64,000 nt of DNA from Dugong dugon (GCA_030035585.1 CM057469.1:20330501-20394500); one strand, 5' to 3'. Shown: positions 49,115 to 61,377, counted from the stretch's first letter. Notes: generated by a model from the letters alone, not told the origin. Translations and numbers: made by a program.

Positions 49115-50435
49115 AAACTATGATTTTTTTATATAATTTTATTTGTTATTGTCGAGAATATACACAGCAAAACATACATCAATTCAGCAGTTTCTACATG
49201 TACCATGTAGTGACATTGGTATGTTCTTCTCACCCTCCTTTACTGAGTTATTCCTCCCACATTAACATCAGTTCACTGCCCACTAAGATTCCTATCTAAT
49301 CTTTCAAGGTGCTGTTGTCAATTTGATCCCATATAGATACCATATTTTTACACAAATAATGTGCACCTTCTGTATTTGTTTGCTGGCTGTGCCCTCCCCT
49401 GGTGAGATATTTTGGTAAGCACACTATGCTGATTTCTTTTTTTACAGCAACCTGTAGAAGAGGATTGGCATGGCGGTACTTATGGGGGTGCCTCGTGGCA
49501 GGAGGGCATGGCTGGGAAACAAACGCAGAAGGCACTCATTGTTTGTTAAAAGTACAGTAGTTCTTAACATAATGCTCAAGGCAGACTTTTTTTTACTAGT
49601 TAAGCTAATCTATTGTTTGGTTTCAGGAAGGCTTCAGGGGTTATTTTTGGTTTAAGGTTTAAAGATTATCTCAGGGCAGTAGTTTCAGGAATTCATCCAA
49701 CCTCCATGGCTTCAGGAAGTCTGGAGTACATGAGAATTTTAAATTCTATTCTGAATTTTCCCCCACTTTGATCAGGATTCTTCTAAGGACTCTTTGATCA
49801 AGATGTTCAGTAATAGTAGCTAGGCGCCATCTAGTTCTTCTGGTCTCATGACAAAGGAGGCAGTTGTTTATGGAAGCAATTAGCCACGTATTCCATATCC
49901 TCTTCCTATTGCTGACTCTCCTTCTTCCTCTTATTTTTCCAGACCAGGAGAGACCAGTTGTTGTGTCTTGAATGGCCACTTGCAAGCCTGTAAGACCCCA
50001 GGCAGTACGCATCAAACTAGGTTGTAGAAAAGCACTAAACCTGTTATAAGAGCAATTAACTGGGATGTCCTAGAAAATTATGATCCTAAACCTCCAAACC
50101 AAGAAACCAAATCCCATAACGTTGTTGGCTGTACATAATCAGCCCCAGCAACTACTCTTTCTTTCTTTCTTTCTTTTTTTTTTGTCATTATTGTAAATAC
50201 ATCTATCACACAGCTTTTGCCAATTCAACCATTTGCAGATACATAACTTATTGAAGCAATTATAATAATTGGCCGTGCAACCCTTAATCAATGCTATTTT
50301 TCCATCACCGTTAATCCCCCATTTACCCCTCCCTTGCACCCCTGGTAACCGCTAATAGACTTTGTTCTCTATACTTTGTCTTTTTATATAAGTGAGGTCA
50401 TACAATATTTGTCCTTTTGTGATTGACTTATTCGG
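49115..50435 (-). mobile_element. L1 LINE, antisense, 3'UTR
   Basis: It starts 'ttttatttgttattgtcgag', continues through 'taggcgccatctagttcttc' and 'gtaagaccccaggcagtacg', and ends before ORF2 at 'tttgtgattgacttatt'. It is related to the 3'UTRs at 20098 and 21486 but a different subtype. It contains a CTTT run at 50156-50175. Confidence 0.8.
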
Positions 50436-51029
50436 AAACTATAATTTGTTGTTTTTCCAGAAAATATTTTGGTTCGTGATTTACAAAAGATTTTTGGAAA
50501 AACATAGGAACGAGGCTTGTTCATACATTGCCAATGCTGTTCCAAGTATTCTTTAGCCACAGAACAATGATAACAATTAAAATTGTTTTCATAACTTTCT
50601 TAATGCATGTACTGAATAGATCTTTAACAGTTTTTTTTCCTTGAAAGTGCATCCTCCATCTTTAAATATTCGGTCTACTAGGTGCCTTTTATAGATTTAT
50701 AGGTGATCACAGTGTTACTGCCAAAAATATGATTATTTGCAATTCTATGAAATTATTGGTAAATTTTAAATAACAGTCACAAGGGAATAATCTTCAGTAG
50801 AGTAATTAATCTATACTAAGAAAGCTGAGCACATGAGTTCTACATTAATAAATTTTGTGTATCTAGTTTTCTCAATTTGGTTCTCCCTAAGCTGAGAGGA
50901 TCAAATAAAATAAGCTCTAAGATTATTCAGATATAATCTTAGTTATCTGATTATATGTAATTATTTGAATACATATAGTTGATTGTATATAGCTATTTAA
51001 AATAAAATACTGGAAATTCTATATATTAA
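50436..51029. other. AKT3: plain intron
   Basis: AT-rich, nothing recognised. Confidence 0.5.
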
Positions 51030-51192
51030 AAAAAAAAAACACAAAAATCAAAGCCACTGCTGTCAAGTGGATTCTGACTCATAGCGACCTGATAGGACTG
51101 AGTAGAACCGCCCCATAAGGTTTCCAAGGCTGTAGATCTTTACAGAAGCAGACTAATCACATCTTTCTCACGCGGAGCGGCTGGAAGGTTCT
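51030..51192 (-). mobile_element. AfroSINE, long subtype, head missing
   Basis: An A-run at 51029-51039 is followed by 'tgactcatagcgacctgata', 'taggactgagtagaaccgcc' and 'tctttctcacgcggagcggc'. The tRNA-like 5' part is absent. Confidence 0.88.
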
Positions 51193-51893
51193 ATATAAAT
51201 GAAGAAAATTTCACTGGATGAGAAACAAACCTAATAAACAGATAAAACCACGTTTTTTCTGAGTAAATGGCAAGCTGTCATGTTTCGATTTGAGCAGGTA
51301 GCTCCACCTAACCCAACTGGTACTTTCATAAATTTCTTAGTAAACTTATTTTGTGTGTAATGTATTTTTGGGAAACAGATTTAAGGGCATGTACCACACA
51401 GATATTAAATATGATTTCTGTTGTTTGAGTTTAACAGAAATTCTTTGTTGTAAGTTACTAAACCTTTGGATACTAAAGTTTGTTACAACCCAAACAATAA
51501 ACCTTAATATTCACTTCCTTGATTAAATATTTCCTGAGAGAGTTTAAACATGTAGTGATCTCCGAAAGCTTTCAAATTTATTTTAATGGTTGTCATGCCT
51601 TATACGCTTCTTTGTAACATTGCATTGGTTTGCTCCTATCTTTTACTATTCAATTTGTGTTAGTTCTTTTTAATACAAGAAGGTGTAAGGCACATTGTTT
51701 GCTGTTTAATCAGCATCGTCTAGCCATGAGTTGTTATTTAAAGTCTACATTGTGGGACCAGATGAAAAATTAAATAGGCCTAAGAGAAAATATGCAAATA
51801 TGCCAACTCTTTTCATTTTATCCTTAGTACTATATATACTCACTTAACTTGGACTTTTATTACATGACCTGTCCCCTTTTTTGTACAGGAGGC
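51193..51893. other. AKT3: plain intron
   Basis: No element recognised. Confidence 0.5.
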
Positions 51894-51895
51894 CC

Positions 51896-52233
51896 CTGGG
51901 TTACGAACGTCCGACTTACGTACAATCCATAGTTACAAACCAACCCCTCTAAAGCCTTATGTTAAAAATCTGAGGCACATGAAGTGGTTTGTAATAACAA
52001 TCAAGTGCTACTTTGCAACATGCATCAAGACATTACTACTGTATTATCTTAAAGATATTTTAATATCTCTGAAAGTGTTCGTTTTTCATGCATAGAAAGG
52101 TAACAGTATATACTAAAACATTTGAACTAACTGACGTTAGATATGAACTGTACCTAACTGTTCTGATTTATGTACAAAGCTAACTTAAAGACAGACTTAG
52201 GAATGGAGCTTATTCATAATCCGGGGACTCCTG
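51896..52233. mobile_element. Tc1/mariner-type MITE flanked by TA
   Basis: A 338-base element starts CAGGAGGCCCCTGGGTTAC and ends with its imperfect reverse complement (ATAATCCGGGGACTCCTG). TA dinucleotides lie at 51894-51895 and 52234-52235, the target duplication of Tc1/mariner transposons. It has no transposase frame. It lies about 210 bases before the third exon. Confidence 0.8.
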
Positions 52234-52441
52234 TACACTGATCATTTCTGGGTATATATTGAACAGCTCATATGTTTGGTGTGATTTATATCTTTTGAAG
52301 GATGCTTCACAGTTTAAATGTCAAGCATACCAAGGCCTTGAAAGTTGTGATTCATTTTTATGTAAAAATATTATGTTTTATGCATAATCCTTTGAAAATT
52401 AAAGTGTAATAATTAATCTTTTTAACTGGTTTCATTTTTAG

Positions 52442-52656
52442 GTGTTAGAAGATAATGACTATGGTCGAGCGGTGGACTGGTGGGGCCTAGGTGTTGTCAT
52501 GTATGAAATGATGTGTGGGAGGTTACCTTTCTACAACCAGGACCATGAGAAACTTTTTGAACTAATACTAATGGAAGATATTAAATTTCCTCGAACACTG
52601 TCTTCAGACGCAAAATCATTGCTTTCAGGGCTCTTAATAAAGGATCCAAATAAACG
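52442..52656 (+). CDS. AKT3: AKT3 internal exon, residues 317-388 (kinase helices F to I)
   Basis: This 215-base exon starts in phase 0 with [20 protein letters not shown] and ends with the first two bases of the Arg388 codon after KDPNK. It encodes the F-helix motif DWWGLG (Asp328) and the C-lobe up to the conserved subdomain XI arginine, which is completed by the next exon. [15 protein letters not shown] matches AKT3 and not AKT1 (MEEIRFPRTLGPEAK). The acceptor AG is at 52440-52441 after a T-rich tract. The donor GTAAGT at 52657 is a perfect consensus, in contrast to the first exon's donor. The intron before it is 14,191 bases and carries many mobile elements. Confidence 0.97.
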
Positions 52657-53416
52657 GTAAGTCTCCAATATTGCTCATTGAGTTAATGATGAACATGGTT
52701 AGAAATTATGACTAATTAGTAGAAACTAATCCACATATAACTGACTCCGTGATATAATGTATTTGGTGTAGATATCTTCCTACTGAATTACTGACTTATT
52801 TTTAACTGCATAATATTGAACATTAAAAAAATTTCCTGAATGTTTCCCTAGCTGGAAAATTTTATGCAGATTTTTCCAAAGAAGGATATTGAGTTTCGTT
52901 ATCCGTATTATAAGTCGACAGTTTCTTAATTGCCCTGTTGCTTGATATTGTGGGGAGGGGAAGATCCCTTTTTTTCCTTTCAGTCTCTGGGCCTTTACAT
53001 TTCTGCTGATTAACATTGTGAAAAGAATAGACTGGTCTCTGTACTCTCCCCCTCCCCTCAACCTTTGTTAATATAGCTAACTACTTGTTTGTCGTTTGAA
53101 AATATTCTTTTTCATGCATGGCTAAAAGAATTGATGGTTTAAAAAAAAAAATCTTTGCATACTTACTATTCCTGTGACTTGAAGGAGGCTACAGCGCTTG
53201 CTGCTTTGCTCAGTGAGCTGCAGGATTCTTTGTTTGTGTTTGTATATTCATTTGCCCATACATTTTATGAATCGTATTTGAAATCACTGTTAATTTAAAA
53301 ATGTCCCTTACTGTGTGTGTATGCATTTGAATATATGTATTCCATGTAGACATGTATGCATATCAGTACTTCTCTGAAAGTTTATTAAATCATAAGCATC
53401 TTGAGGACGACCCATT
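52657..53416. other. AKT3: plain intron
   Basis: No element recognised; GT-rich text near 53310-53350. Confidence 0.5.
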
Positions 53417-53565
53417 AAAACCCATTGCCGTTGAGTCGATTTCAACTCATAGCAACCCTGGAGGACAGAGTAGAACTGCCCCATAGGGTTTCCAGGGAGC
53501 AGCTGGTGGATTCGAACTGCTGACCTTTTTGGTTAGCAGCCATAGCTCTTAACCATTGTGCCACC
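53417..53565 (-). mobile_element. AfroSINE, short subtype
   Basis: Minus-strand 'ggtggcacaatggttaagag' through 'gctccctggaaaccctatgg' to 'gttgctatgagttgaaatcg'. Confidence 0.93.
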
Positions 53566-53874
53566 TTTATATAGTGTTGAATCTTCCATAAAACCTAACA
53601 TAATGATTTGTTACAATGTTCTGTTTATGGTTGCGTCTTGATAAAACGCGTGAATGGGATAAATTAATTTTAAAATTTTTGCTTTGTCTACCTTTAGAGA
53701 TGGCTTTCATTACATACTTCTAGCTTTTAAATTCATAAGTAACATGATTTTACCTTACGCAGAAATAAACAAACATAATAAGAGAGGTACCACCTTTTTG
53801 CTTTGTGAAAAACCATTTAAAAATGTGCTTCCAAATCATAGTAACTGAGATATCACCTTCTATTTGTAAAGTGT
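53566..53874. other. AKT3: plain intron
   Basis: Nothing recognised. Confidence 0.5.
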
Positions 53875-54100
53875 TTCTGTTTTCTTTCAAACCACTTTCA
53901 CATTGATTATCTCCCTTGCTTTTTTCAGCAGGCTTGTGAAGTAGATAGGGCAGATGTTATCCTCAGCTCCCTCTGACTGGGGAAGAAACAGAGGCCCAGA
54001 GAGGGTTAAGTGATTTATCTAAGGGCTCACAAAAATTCTTGCAGAAGCAAGAGGAGAAATCAGGTCTTCTGGTGCCTATTCAGTGTGTCTTTTATGTCTC
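53875..54100 (-). mobile_element. MIR-like SINE, antisense
   Basis: 'ccactttcacattgattatc', 'ggggaagaaacagaggccca' and 'gagagggttaagtgatttat' are the antisense MIR order. Confidence 0.75.
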
Positions 54101-54639
54101 ATTTACAATGCATACATTTCTCAACTGGTTCAGATTTTTAAATATGTGCCATTTAATTTGGTTATTTCACAGTTAAATGTAGTTAATACATCTATTAGCA
54201 AGGGAAATATTACCTGCACTTAGTGACAGGTAAGTCTTTAAATGCAGCTACGATTTCCATTTTATCTGCTTGACTTTGGGATCTAGTGTTTGGCTTACGT
54301 TTCAAGGGCAGTGACTCTTTATCACATTCTTCCCTGGCTTCTTTAGGTAACTTTTACCACCCTTTCTTTTGTGGCCCTCTGTAAGTGGCTGGTAAAACAA
54401 AATTGTTCTTGGAGTTTACATGTCCGTATCTCTTTTTTTTTGTTATTGTCCCCATTCCAATGGATAGCACATAGTAGGTACTTAGTAATTTTTTTAGTAA
54501 ACATGAGGTAAATTTCTAGAATGTTAGTGGCCTGGTATGTAGGACAACTCTTAATAGTTTGTCCACCGAGGGGCTTGTTCCAAAGAGAAGATGAGGCATT
54601 TTCAATTATCTAATGTTTCCTTTGATAGTAGATGTGTCA
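54101..54639. other. AKT3: plain intron
   Basis: Nothing recognised. Confidence 0.5.
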
Positions 54640-55740
54640 GGTTCCTCCACTGGTACATTAAATATTGGGAATGCAAGGGTGAAAAAGATGAACAGGTCTC
54701 TGCTCTAGATGGTCACAAAACATACTTATACAGTGAAATGTAGTAAATGCTCAGGTCAAGCTATGTACAGATTGCTGTTGAAATTATTAGCCTTTCTAAG
54801 ACTTGAGTTGGTTCATGAAGGAGTTGGAGTTTACAGAGAGGAGAGTGTCATTCCAAGCAAAAAAGTTTGCACGTAAAGTATAGTCGAATTGCAAATGAGC
54901 ATGGTATTTGAGAAGTTCAGTGACTAGAGTGTGGAATGTGAGTTGAGTAACATTGGGAGATGAAGCTGATAGATTGTAAAGGACCTTATGTTTCTTAGAA
55001 AATATTTAATCTTTATTCAGAAGATAAAGAGAAGCCACTGAAGTATTTAAAGCAAGAGAAGGCATAACCAGAACTCCTTTACGAAAAGGTAACTCTGGCA
55101 GCTTTGTGGTGAATGGATTAGAAGCGTGAAGGGAGGGTAGGCAGGCAGAGCAGTTATGGAATTGTACAGACAAGAATTAAGACCCCTCCTGAAGCAGTGG
55201 CAAAAGAGCAATAAATAGAGCTTCTCGAGTGATTAAGGAATGGCAAAGAAGTGGAAGGAGTCAGGGAGGTCTGGAGATTTCCAGCTTGGGTGACTAGTTT
55301 GAGAAGACAGTTTTATTAACAGACGGGGAATATAGGCGAAGGAGAAGGCTTGATGGGGTTGTTGTTGTTGTTAGGTACCCGTACCGTCAAGTCATTTCTG
55401 ATTCATAGCGACCCCGTGTACCACAAATGAAACACTGATGGGGTAGATGCTGATATTAGCTTTGGGCATACTCAGTCTGCACCTTCTATAGAAAACCTAG
55501 ATGGAAATGTCAAGTAACCAATTGGAAATAATAGTACCAGAGTTTAAGAGAAACACAGTAACTGAATACATGGATTTGGGGGCTATAAATATCTAGGAGG
55601 TAGCTGGAGCCATGACAGTAGCTGAGAGTAGGGTAGGGTACGAAGAGAAGAGGACCCAGGAAAAAACCCTGAGAAACGTCAGAATGTAAGAGGGAGAAAA
55701 AAGAGAAGGAGTCAACATAGGACCCTCAAAGTCTATGGAA
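54640..55740 (+). repeat. ancient interspersed repeat, the longest copy
   Basis: 'gaaaaagatgaacaggtctc', 'gagaagccactgaagtattt', 'ctggcagctttgtggtgaat' and 'gaaaaaaccctgagaaacgt' run in the same order as in 2235-3480. It is interrupted by an RTE tail at 55361-55439. Confidence 0.55.
55361..55439 (-). mobile_element. RTE LINE 3' tail, antisense, very short
   Basis: GTT repeat, then 'ccgtaccgtcaagtcatttc' and 'tcatagcgaccccgtgtacc': about 80 bases of the 3' end only. Confidence 0.85.
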
Positions 55741-56025
55741 AAATAATGAAAGATCGCATGGTAGTTTACCTATAATGTTTATTATGATCTTCGTTACTGT
55801 TATTCAGCTATTTTAAATACTGCTTCAACTTTTCTGAAGGTCTTTACTGGATTGCTGTCTGTCCTATCAATGGGTCAGCTTTTGCTTTTATTTATTATTG
55901 TGTATTACTTTATGGTCTTTCTATTAGTGTCTCCTTTATCCTCCCATGTAGACTTCATAGGAAAAGTATGACCTTATGTTGCCTTCAAGAAACACCAGGA
56001 AAAGGTGATTTCTGTGATATTCTTG

Positions 56026-56240
56026 CAAGGAACCCTTGTGGCACAGTGGTTAAGTGCTGGGCTGCTAACCAAAAGGTCAGCGGTTTGAACCCACCAGCTG
56101 TTCTGCAGTAGAAAGATGTGGCAGTCTGCATGTGTAAAGATTATAGCCTCAGAAACCCTATGGGATGGTTCTGCTCTGTCCTATAGGGTCACTATGAGTC
56201 GGACTCAACTTGACGACAGTGGGATTTTTTTTTTTTTTTG
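56026..56240 (+). mobile_element. AfroSINE, long subtype, with near-perfect 12-bp target duplication
   Basis: Head 'aacccttgtggcacagtggt', insert 'tagaaagatgtggcagtctg', tail 'tatgagtcggactcaacttg' and a T-run. Flanks GTGATATTCTTG (56014-56025) and GTGATGTTCTTG (56241-56252) differ at one base. Confidence 0.95.
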
Positions 56241-56520
56241 GTGATGTTCTTGATAGTGAATAATCCATAGCAGAGAAGGTAGTTTGGCATTCTGATATTG
56301 GAGTTTTGTATTCTTAGCTATAAATACCTCAAGTTCAAAACATATTTTGGTATTATTTTGAAGTCTTAAATTATATATTAGGGAGTCATTGACATTGAAA
56401 TTTTTGAGTCTCATACATTGAGGAAGTTTGTGTTAAACAGTCTCTCTCAGCTTCTAAAATGGCAGCCTAACATTATATTCTTAGACTGCATAGTGTTCAT
56501 GGCCTATACTTTAGTTTAAA

Positions 56521-56686
56521 TACTGGCAGTTCGAACCCACCCACAGCTCTGCAGGAGAAAGATGTGGCTGTCTGCTTCCATAAAGATTACAGCCTTGGAA
56601 ACCCTATGGGTCAGTTCTGCTCTGTCCTGTAGGGTCACTGTGAGTCGGAATCGACTCGACCACAGTGGGTTTGGTTTTTTTGGTTT
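56521..56686 (+). mobile_element. AfroSINE, long subtype, 5' truncated
   Basis: Begins inside the tRNA-like head ('ggcagttcgaacccacccac') and runs to 'gagtcggaatcgactcgacc'. Confidence 0.93.
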
Positions 56687-57905
56687 ATGTCCAGAGTCAA
56701 ACTACAGTTAGAGAACTGGAGGGATTACATGAAAACAAATAAGAAAAGTTGGATTCAAATCTCTAGAAGCCCTAAATAACAAACTGATTATAGCTCTCCA
56801 TTTCAGCTCCCACCTCACCCACCCCCACAAACATAATTCAAAATGAAAAAAAAATTGACATAAACCATAGCATAAGTGTGAAAAAATACAATGAAGTTCT
56901 GGTTTTCTCATGCAGACTACTTTGATGCATATTTTGAAATGTTAAATTCTTTCCAAAAAGTGTGTTTTACTGTTTGTGCTTTTCTGGTTTCCTAAGCACA
57001 AGCTTAGAATGCCTTTTGGATAATCCAGCACTATCTCTGCCCTTAAAGGAATTCGCAGTGTACTAGGGAAGGAGACCTAAACAATTTGTAGGGAGTGCTG
57101 AGTGTTAACTAAATACAGAATTGCCGATCTGAAGGTTCCAAATGTGAGCATAGATATTACGATCTGATCTAATCTAAAAGTTCTGTATCAGAGAGGTGGT
57201 GCATTTAGTGAATTCTGTATGGATCTGGGGGTAGGAGACCCAGGTTGTCTGAACACTTATCATTACTAGAGATTTTTAGATATCAGCTGGTTTTTTTTAT
57301 TTTCCGTTCTGACAGTGTGTCAGAGGACCTTCAGTCCTTCACAATCCATGTTTCCTACACCTGGTAGTACCAGAACTCATTAGAATTGTATAGTTGTTTA
57401 TTTTCTATGACATATTTGGTTTGCATCCTACTCAGTAATGTGTTAGAGCTGGCACATAACAACTCAGGGGAGCCAGTTGTTAAGTTTGCAGAAATTTTGT
57501 GAATTGATTATTAAACCCAGTCATTATAAAGAATTAAATTACATAAACTTAAATTAAATCAAGTATATTAAAAGCAAAAGTAATGCTCAAAACTCATCAC
57601 TTAATAACTTTGTTACATTTTGCCACTCTCTATGTCTTGAGGTTATTTATGTCTGCCATATCTGTGAGTATACCATATAATGTATACCACCTCCCTGTTG
57701 AGTGACATCATGTTGATAGCTTGAAATTGGCCATGGTGGGAGCATTTACACCAGGGAAATCAGCAGACACTATAAATCAGGGTTTGATTTGTTGTTTTGT
57801 TGATTGTTTAGCCTTAAGAAAGTGAGGGACAAAATGTTAATATTGCAGATTACATTTAAGTTTGTTGTGTCTGTAGCTATTACACTGTGAGGAAATATTC
57901 TTCCA
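56687..57905. other. AKT3: plain intron
   Basis: No element recognised with confidence. The 57030-57110 part may be a scrap of the old repeat family. Confidence 0.45.
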
Positions 57906-58118
57906 CTATTCTTGTACTTTGGACATGTAATCAGGAAGGAACAGTCCCCGGAGAGGGACATCATGCTTGATGAAGTAGAGGGTCAGCAAAAAAGAGGAAG
58001 ACCCTCAGCGAGATGGACTGACACAGTGGCTGCATTGTGAGGATGTTGCAGGACTGGGCCACACTGCACATGGGGTCACTATGAGTCAGAACCAACTCAA
58101 TGGCACCTAACAACAATT
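57906..58118 (+). mobile_element. RTE LINE 3' end
   Basis: 'cttgtactttggacatgtaa', 'cggagagggacatcatgctt', 'gcaaaaaagaggaagaccct' and the tail 'tggcacctaacaacaa'. About 20 bases are missing after 'gtggctgcat'. Confidence 0.93.
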
Positions 58119-58580
58119 CCAAAAACTATTAACCATTCAACAAAGAAGTCGCTCATGTCACTGACAAGTGATATTCTGACATATGTCTCTGGTGTATCAC
58201 TTTCATCTTATAAATAAAATATTTATAATAAATAATATAAACAAAAATATTAGCCAATGTTTATGTCTCAGCTACTTACAAGTCATTTGTATTCCTTGGT
58301 TGACTTTGGATACAAGAGTTCACAAAAATTAACAAAGGTGTTCTGTGAGAATCAATTGGCTAATTAATTTACAACCAAGAATATTGTTTGTTTTATTGTT
58401 CTTTGTAAGTTTTGTGCTATACATCCTTTATGTAAGTGAAACTTATAATAAATGTATGTATGTATTGTAGATGTATAATTTCCCCCAGAGGGCTGATTGT
58501 TTAGCATTTACCAGCATACTGTCATTCCTAACCACGAACAAATCCAAATAAAGCTTGCTATATTAAGCTTTATCTCAGTA
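58119..58580. other. AKT3: plain intron
   Basis: AT-rich; includes ATGT-type short repeats near 58452-58470. Confidence 0.5.
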
Positions 58581-58719
58581 GCTGGATTGACGCAATGACC
58601 TCAACAATGAGCTCAGACATACCAGCCATCTTGAAGATGTTGCAGGACTGGGCAACATTGTGCTCTGTTATACATGGAGTTGCCATGAGTCGAAGTCAAC
58701 TCAGCAACTAACAGGACAA
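58581..58719 (+). mobile_element. RTE LINE 3' end, short
   Basis: 'ggattgacgcaatgacctca', 'gatgttgcaggactgggcaa' and the tail 'gccatgagtcgaagtcaact'. Confidence 0.85.
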
Positions 58720-58754
58720 CAGCTTATCAAATTCAGATTTAAATAGATTTTGTT

Positions 58755-58900
58755 TGCTTTCCTTTTTTCTTTCTTCCTCTTTTTTTCCTTCCCCTTCCCT
58801 CCCTTCCTTTCTCTTTCTCCTCCCTCCTCCTCCTTTTTATCTTCCCTTTCTCTCTTCCTTCCAACCCTGTCTCCTTTCCTTCCTTCCTTCCTTCCTGGCA
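58755..58900 (+). repeat. pyrimidine-rich (TTCC)n stretch
   Basis: C/T only apart from a few bases, including repeated TTCC units at 58873-58896. The overlapping lysine/glutamate-rich minus-strand frame is a composition artefact. Confidence 0.9.
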
Positions 58901-59052
58901 TGTTCCATGTTATCAGTTTAAAAGTTACCCATTTTGCAAGGATATAAAGAACCAGTAATGCATACCAAATAATACTAAAATCATCACACTGTCTGATTTT
59001 GAACTGTGAGAAAACATCTGAATTTAATACTGTCTTAGATCAGTTAAATAAG

Positions 59053-59111
59053 CCAAAAACCAAACCAAACCCATGCCCGTCGAGTCATTTCTGACTCATT
59101 GCGACCTTGTG
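59053..59111 (-). mobile_element. 59-base AfroSINE tail insertion with perfect 10-bp target duplication
   Basis: The insert contains only the 3' end of an AfroSINE in antisense ('catgcccgtcgagtcatttc', 'tgactcattgcgaccttgtg'). It is flanked by GTTAAATAAG at 59043-59052 and 59112-59121. Confidence 0.93.
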
Positions 59112-59394
59112 GTTAAATAAGAGCACCTTTAAAAACTGGGGGGCAAGGAATGTGTGACTTGTTTAATTTTTAATTTACACGGCAGTGGCAGCAATATTTT
59201 ATAGAATATCAGTACGGTTTCTGTAAAACTTTGTTTTTCAAATTTTCACAATACTGTTTCAGATGAAAATGACCATGACTCATTCACAATACTTCACTAA
59301 TTATTTCTTTCTAACCAATTAGTCATTTCAGAATTTGTTTTAACAAGGGTGCGCTTGAATAATTCTAAAGAAATTTGGTTTATCAAATTGACAG

Positions 59395-59600
59395 TGATGA
59401 TAAATATCATTTATTGTTCTAGGTGCATATCTATATTATTTCTAACCCTTGTAATAACCCATTAGGTTGGTATTATGATCCCTACTTTACAGGTGAAAAA
59501 ACTAAGTTAAGCAACTTTCTGTTGTTACACATCCAATAAGTGCCAAAGCTGGTTTTGCCTTTCAGGTCTGTCTCCAAACCTGTGCTGTTTTCCAAATGCC
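59395..59600 (-). mobile_element. MIR SINE, antisense
   Basis: 'ttctaggtgcatatctatat', 'aataacccattaggttggta', 'ccctactttacaggtgaaaa' and 'aataagtgccaaagctggtt' in order. Confidence 0.85.
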
Positions 59601-59794
59601 CTACTGTTCGCAGGCTAGTTCTTATTAATAGCATAGTATGTATGTTAGATCTTACGGAAAAATGTTTTTATTTTTATAGATATTTATCACACAAACTATC
59701 ACAAAGAAAATCAACCCTTTCACAAAGAAATTTGTCATGTATCAGGCTTATGTAAACATTTTATACTCATTTAATTTTATTTCTGTCCTCATAG

Positions 59795-59882
59795 CCTTGG
59801 TGGAGGACCAGATGATGCAAAAGAAATTATGAGACACAGTTTCTTTTCTGGAATAAACTGGCAAGATGTGTATGATAAAAAG
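59795..59882 (+). CDS. AKT3: AKT3 internal exon, residues 388-417 (end of kinase domain, start of AGC tail)
   Basis: The first base of this 88-base exon completes Arg388; it then encodes 29 codons from [20 protein letters not shown] to the KK at residue 417. It closes the kinase domain and opens the AGC-kinase C-terminal extension, whose hydrophobic-motif serine (Ser472) lies in later exons outside the window. Residue 408 is Ile (ATA), where I recall Val in human AKT3, a conservative change. The acceptor AG is at 59793-59794 and the donor GTAGGA starts at 59883. The exon ends in phase 0, as expected for the next exon to begin LVPPFKP, which was not found before the window ends. The preceding intron is 7,138 bases. 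Confidence 0.96.
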
Positions 59883-61377
59883 GTAGGATGTGTTTTTGGC
59901 TTAGTGGTTATGTATCTTGGCTACTCTGCTAAAATGAACTTAACAGCAGAAAACAAAGGGGGGGTTAAATGAATAAAATCTGATGAAGTAATGACATTTT
60001 TCATTTTACTCTGACATTTCAGTGATTCTTGAACTTGTTAGTACAAAGTTTTATTTATAATTTTGACTCCCTAGATGCGGTTTGACATTTTATTCAATGT
60101 GGTCAAACGATTGAATTTTCTATTTTTAATTTTCATAATTGTTAGTTTTCCACTCTTTGTTTCTTTAATTAAAAAAATAATAAAGACACCTAGTGTTATG
60201 TTATTCTTTATGTAAACTACTAGCAAAAAAATCATAAAAATCATAATTTTTTTACCCCCATGTTTTTAATTTTAAAGTGAAAACTTCAGATTTATGTATA
60301 CAAGTCCTTATTTTAAAAGAAGTTCAAAGAAATTTAGTTTCAGTCTTTAACAAAGTAATAAATTTAATTTTCTTATTTGGAAATACTCTGTTATTTGAAA
60401 CAGAACTTTATTGCCCACAAAATGGATGCTACTAATTATTTTTATTGCAATATGCTTATTATTTTTTAACACTGTAATTTTTGCTTAAGTTCAGGAACAG
60501 GAGATTATTGTGTCTGTTCATCGTTTTTTTTTTTAGACATATACAAGTCATGATTACTTTTTAACACAAAACCTGGATAAGCCTATCGTTGATAATTTAG
60601 TCACATTATTCTCACAGTAATTATTGTGTCAAAGTTTTTTTTAATCCTGTGTTTAAGAGAGAATTAGTTTTACTGTTTATATAGTTTCATATGAAGATAT
60701 TGGTTAATTGATTGGTCTTTTACTACTTCAAGTATCCCTAGTACAGACATTGATTTTGATATTTTGATTTTCAAGTGCTCATGTAAAAATATTTTATGAT
60801 GAATTTTTATGTAATTCAGTAATTTACTTAGAATTTTTATTTAGTTATTTTGTTGAGCTGTTCCATCCATTTTAGTTTATTCCAGTTTTCCATATTTTTT
60901 CTGTGAAACAGCATTTATCCATCAACAACATTTGTGTAGTGCCTCTTTTGTGCAAAGTATCCTCATCTATTAACCCCTAAAGTGAAGATCGAATGATAGC
61001 GTATGAATTGTAAGGAAGTAATACGAGTACTTCATTTCTCTATTATTTTGTTACGGTGTTAGGGAGTGTGTTAATTTCATATCCGCATATTATAACTAAG
61101 AGTTTAAAATAGTTGCATTGTGTATTCAGCACCTCTACTCAAAGACTCAGTTAAACTCACATCTCTTTGAGTTTGTACAGTGTGTAAGGTATGTTGTAAT
61201 TACTGAAACCCTCAGAACCCTTATAAGGAGGATGTGACCATTCTTAGATGGACTAAATGTTTACCAACTCTATATAGATATTTTAAAATCCACTTTATAT
61301 CATTGGTGATGACCCTTATGAGTTGCATGTACACGTGGGAAGGCTTCTAATAAGCTGTGTGCTATGTGTATCTGAAG
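59883..61377. other. AKT3: plain intron after the fourth exon
   Basis: AT-rich; no element recognised. Confidence 0.5.

Noticed and set aside
58701-58901. Lysine/glutamate-rich 66-residue frame
   Set aside because: Composition artefact of the (TTCC)n tract.
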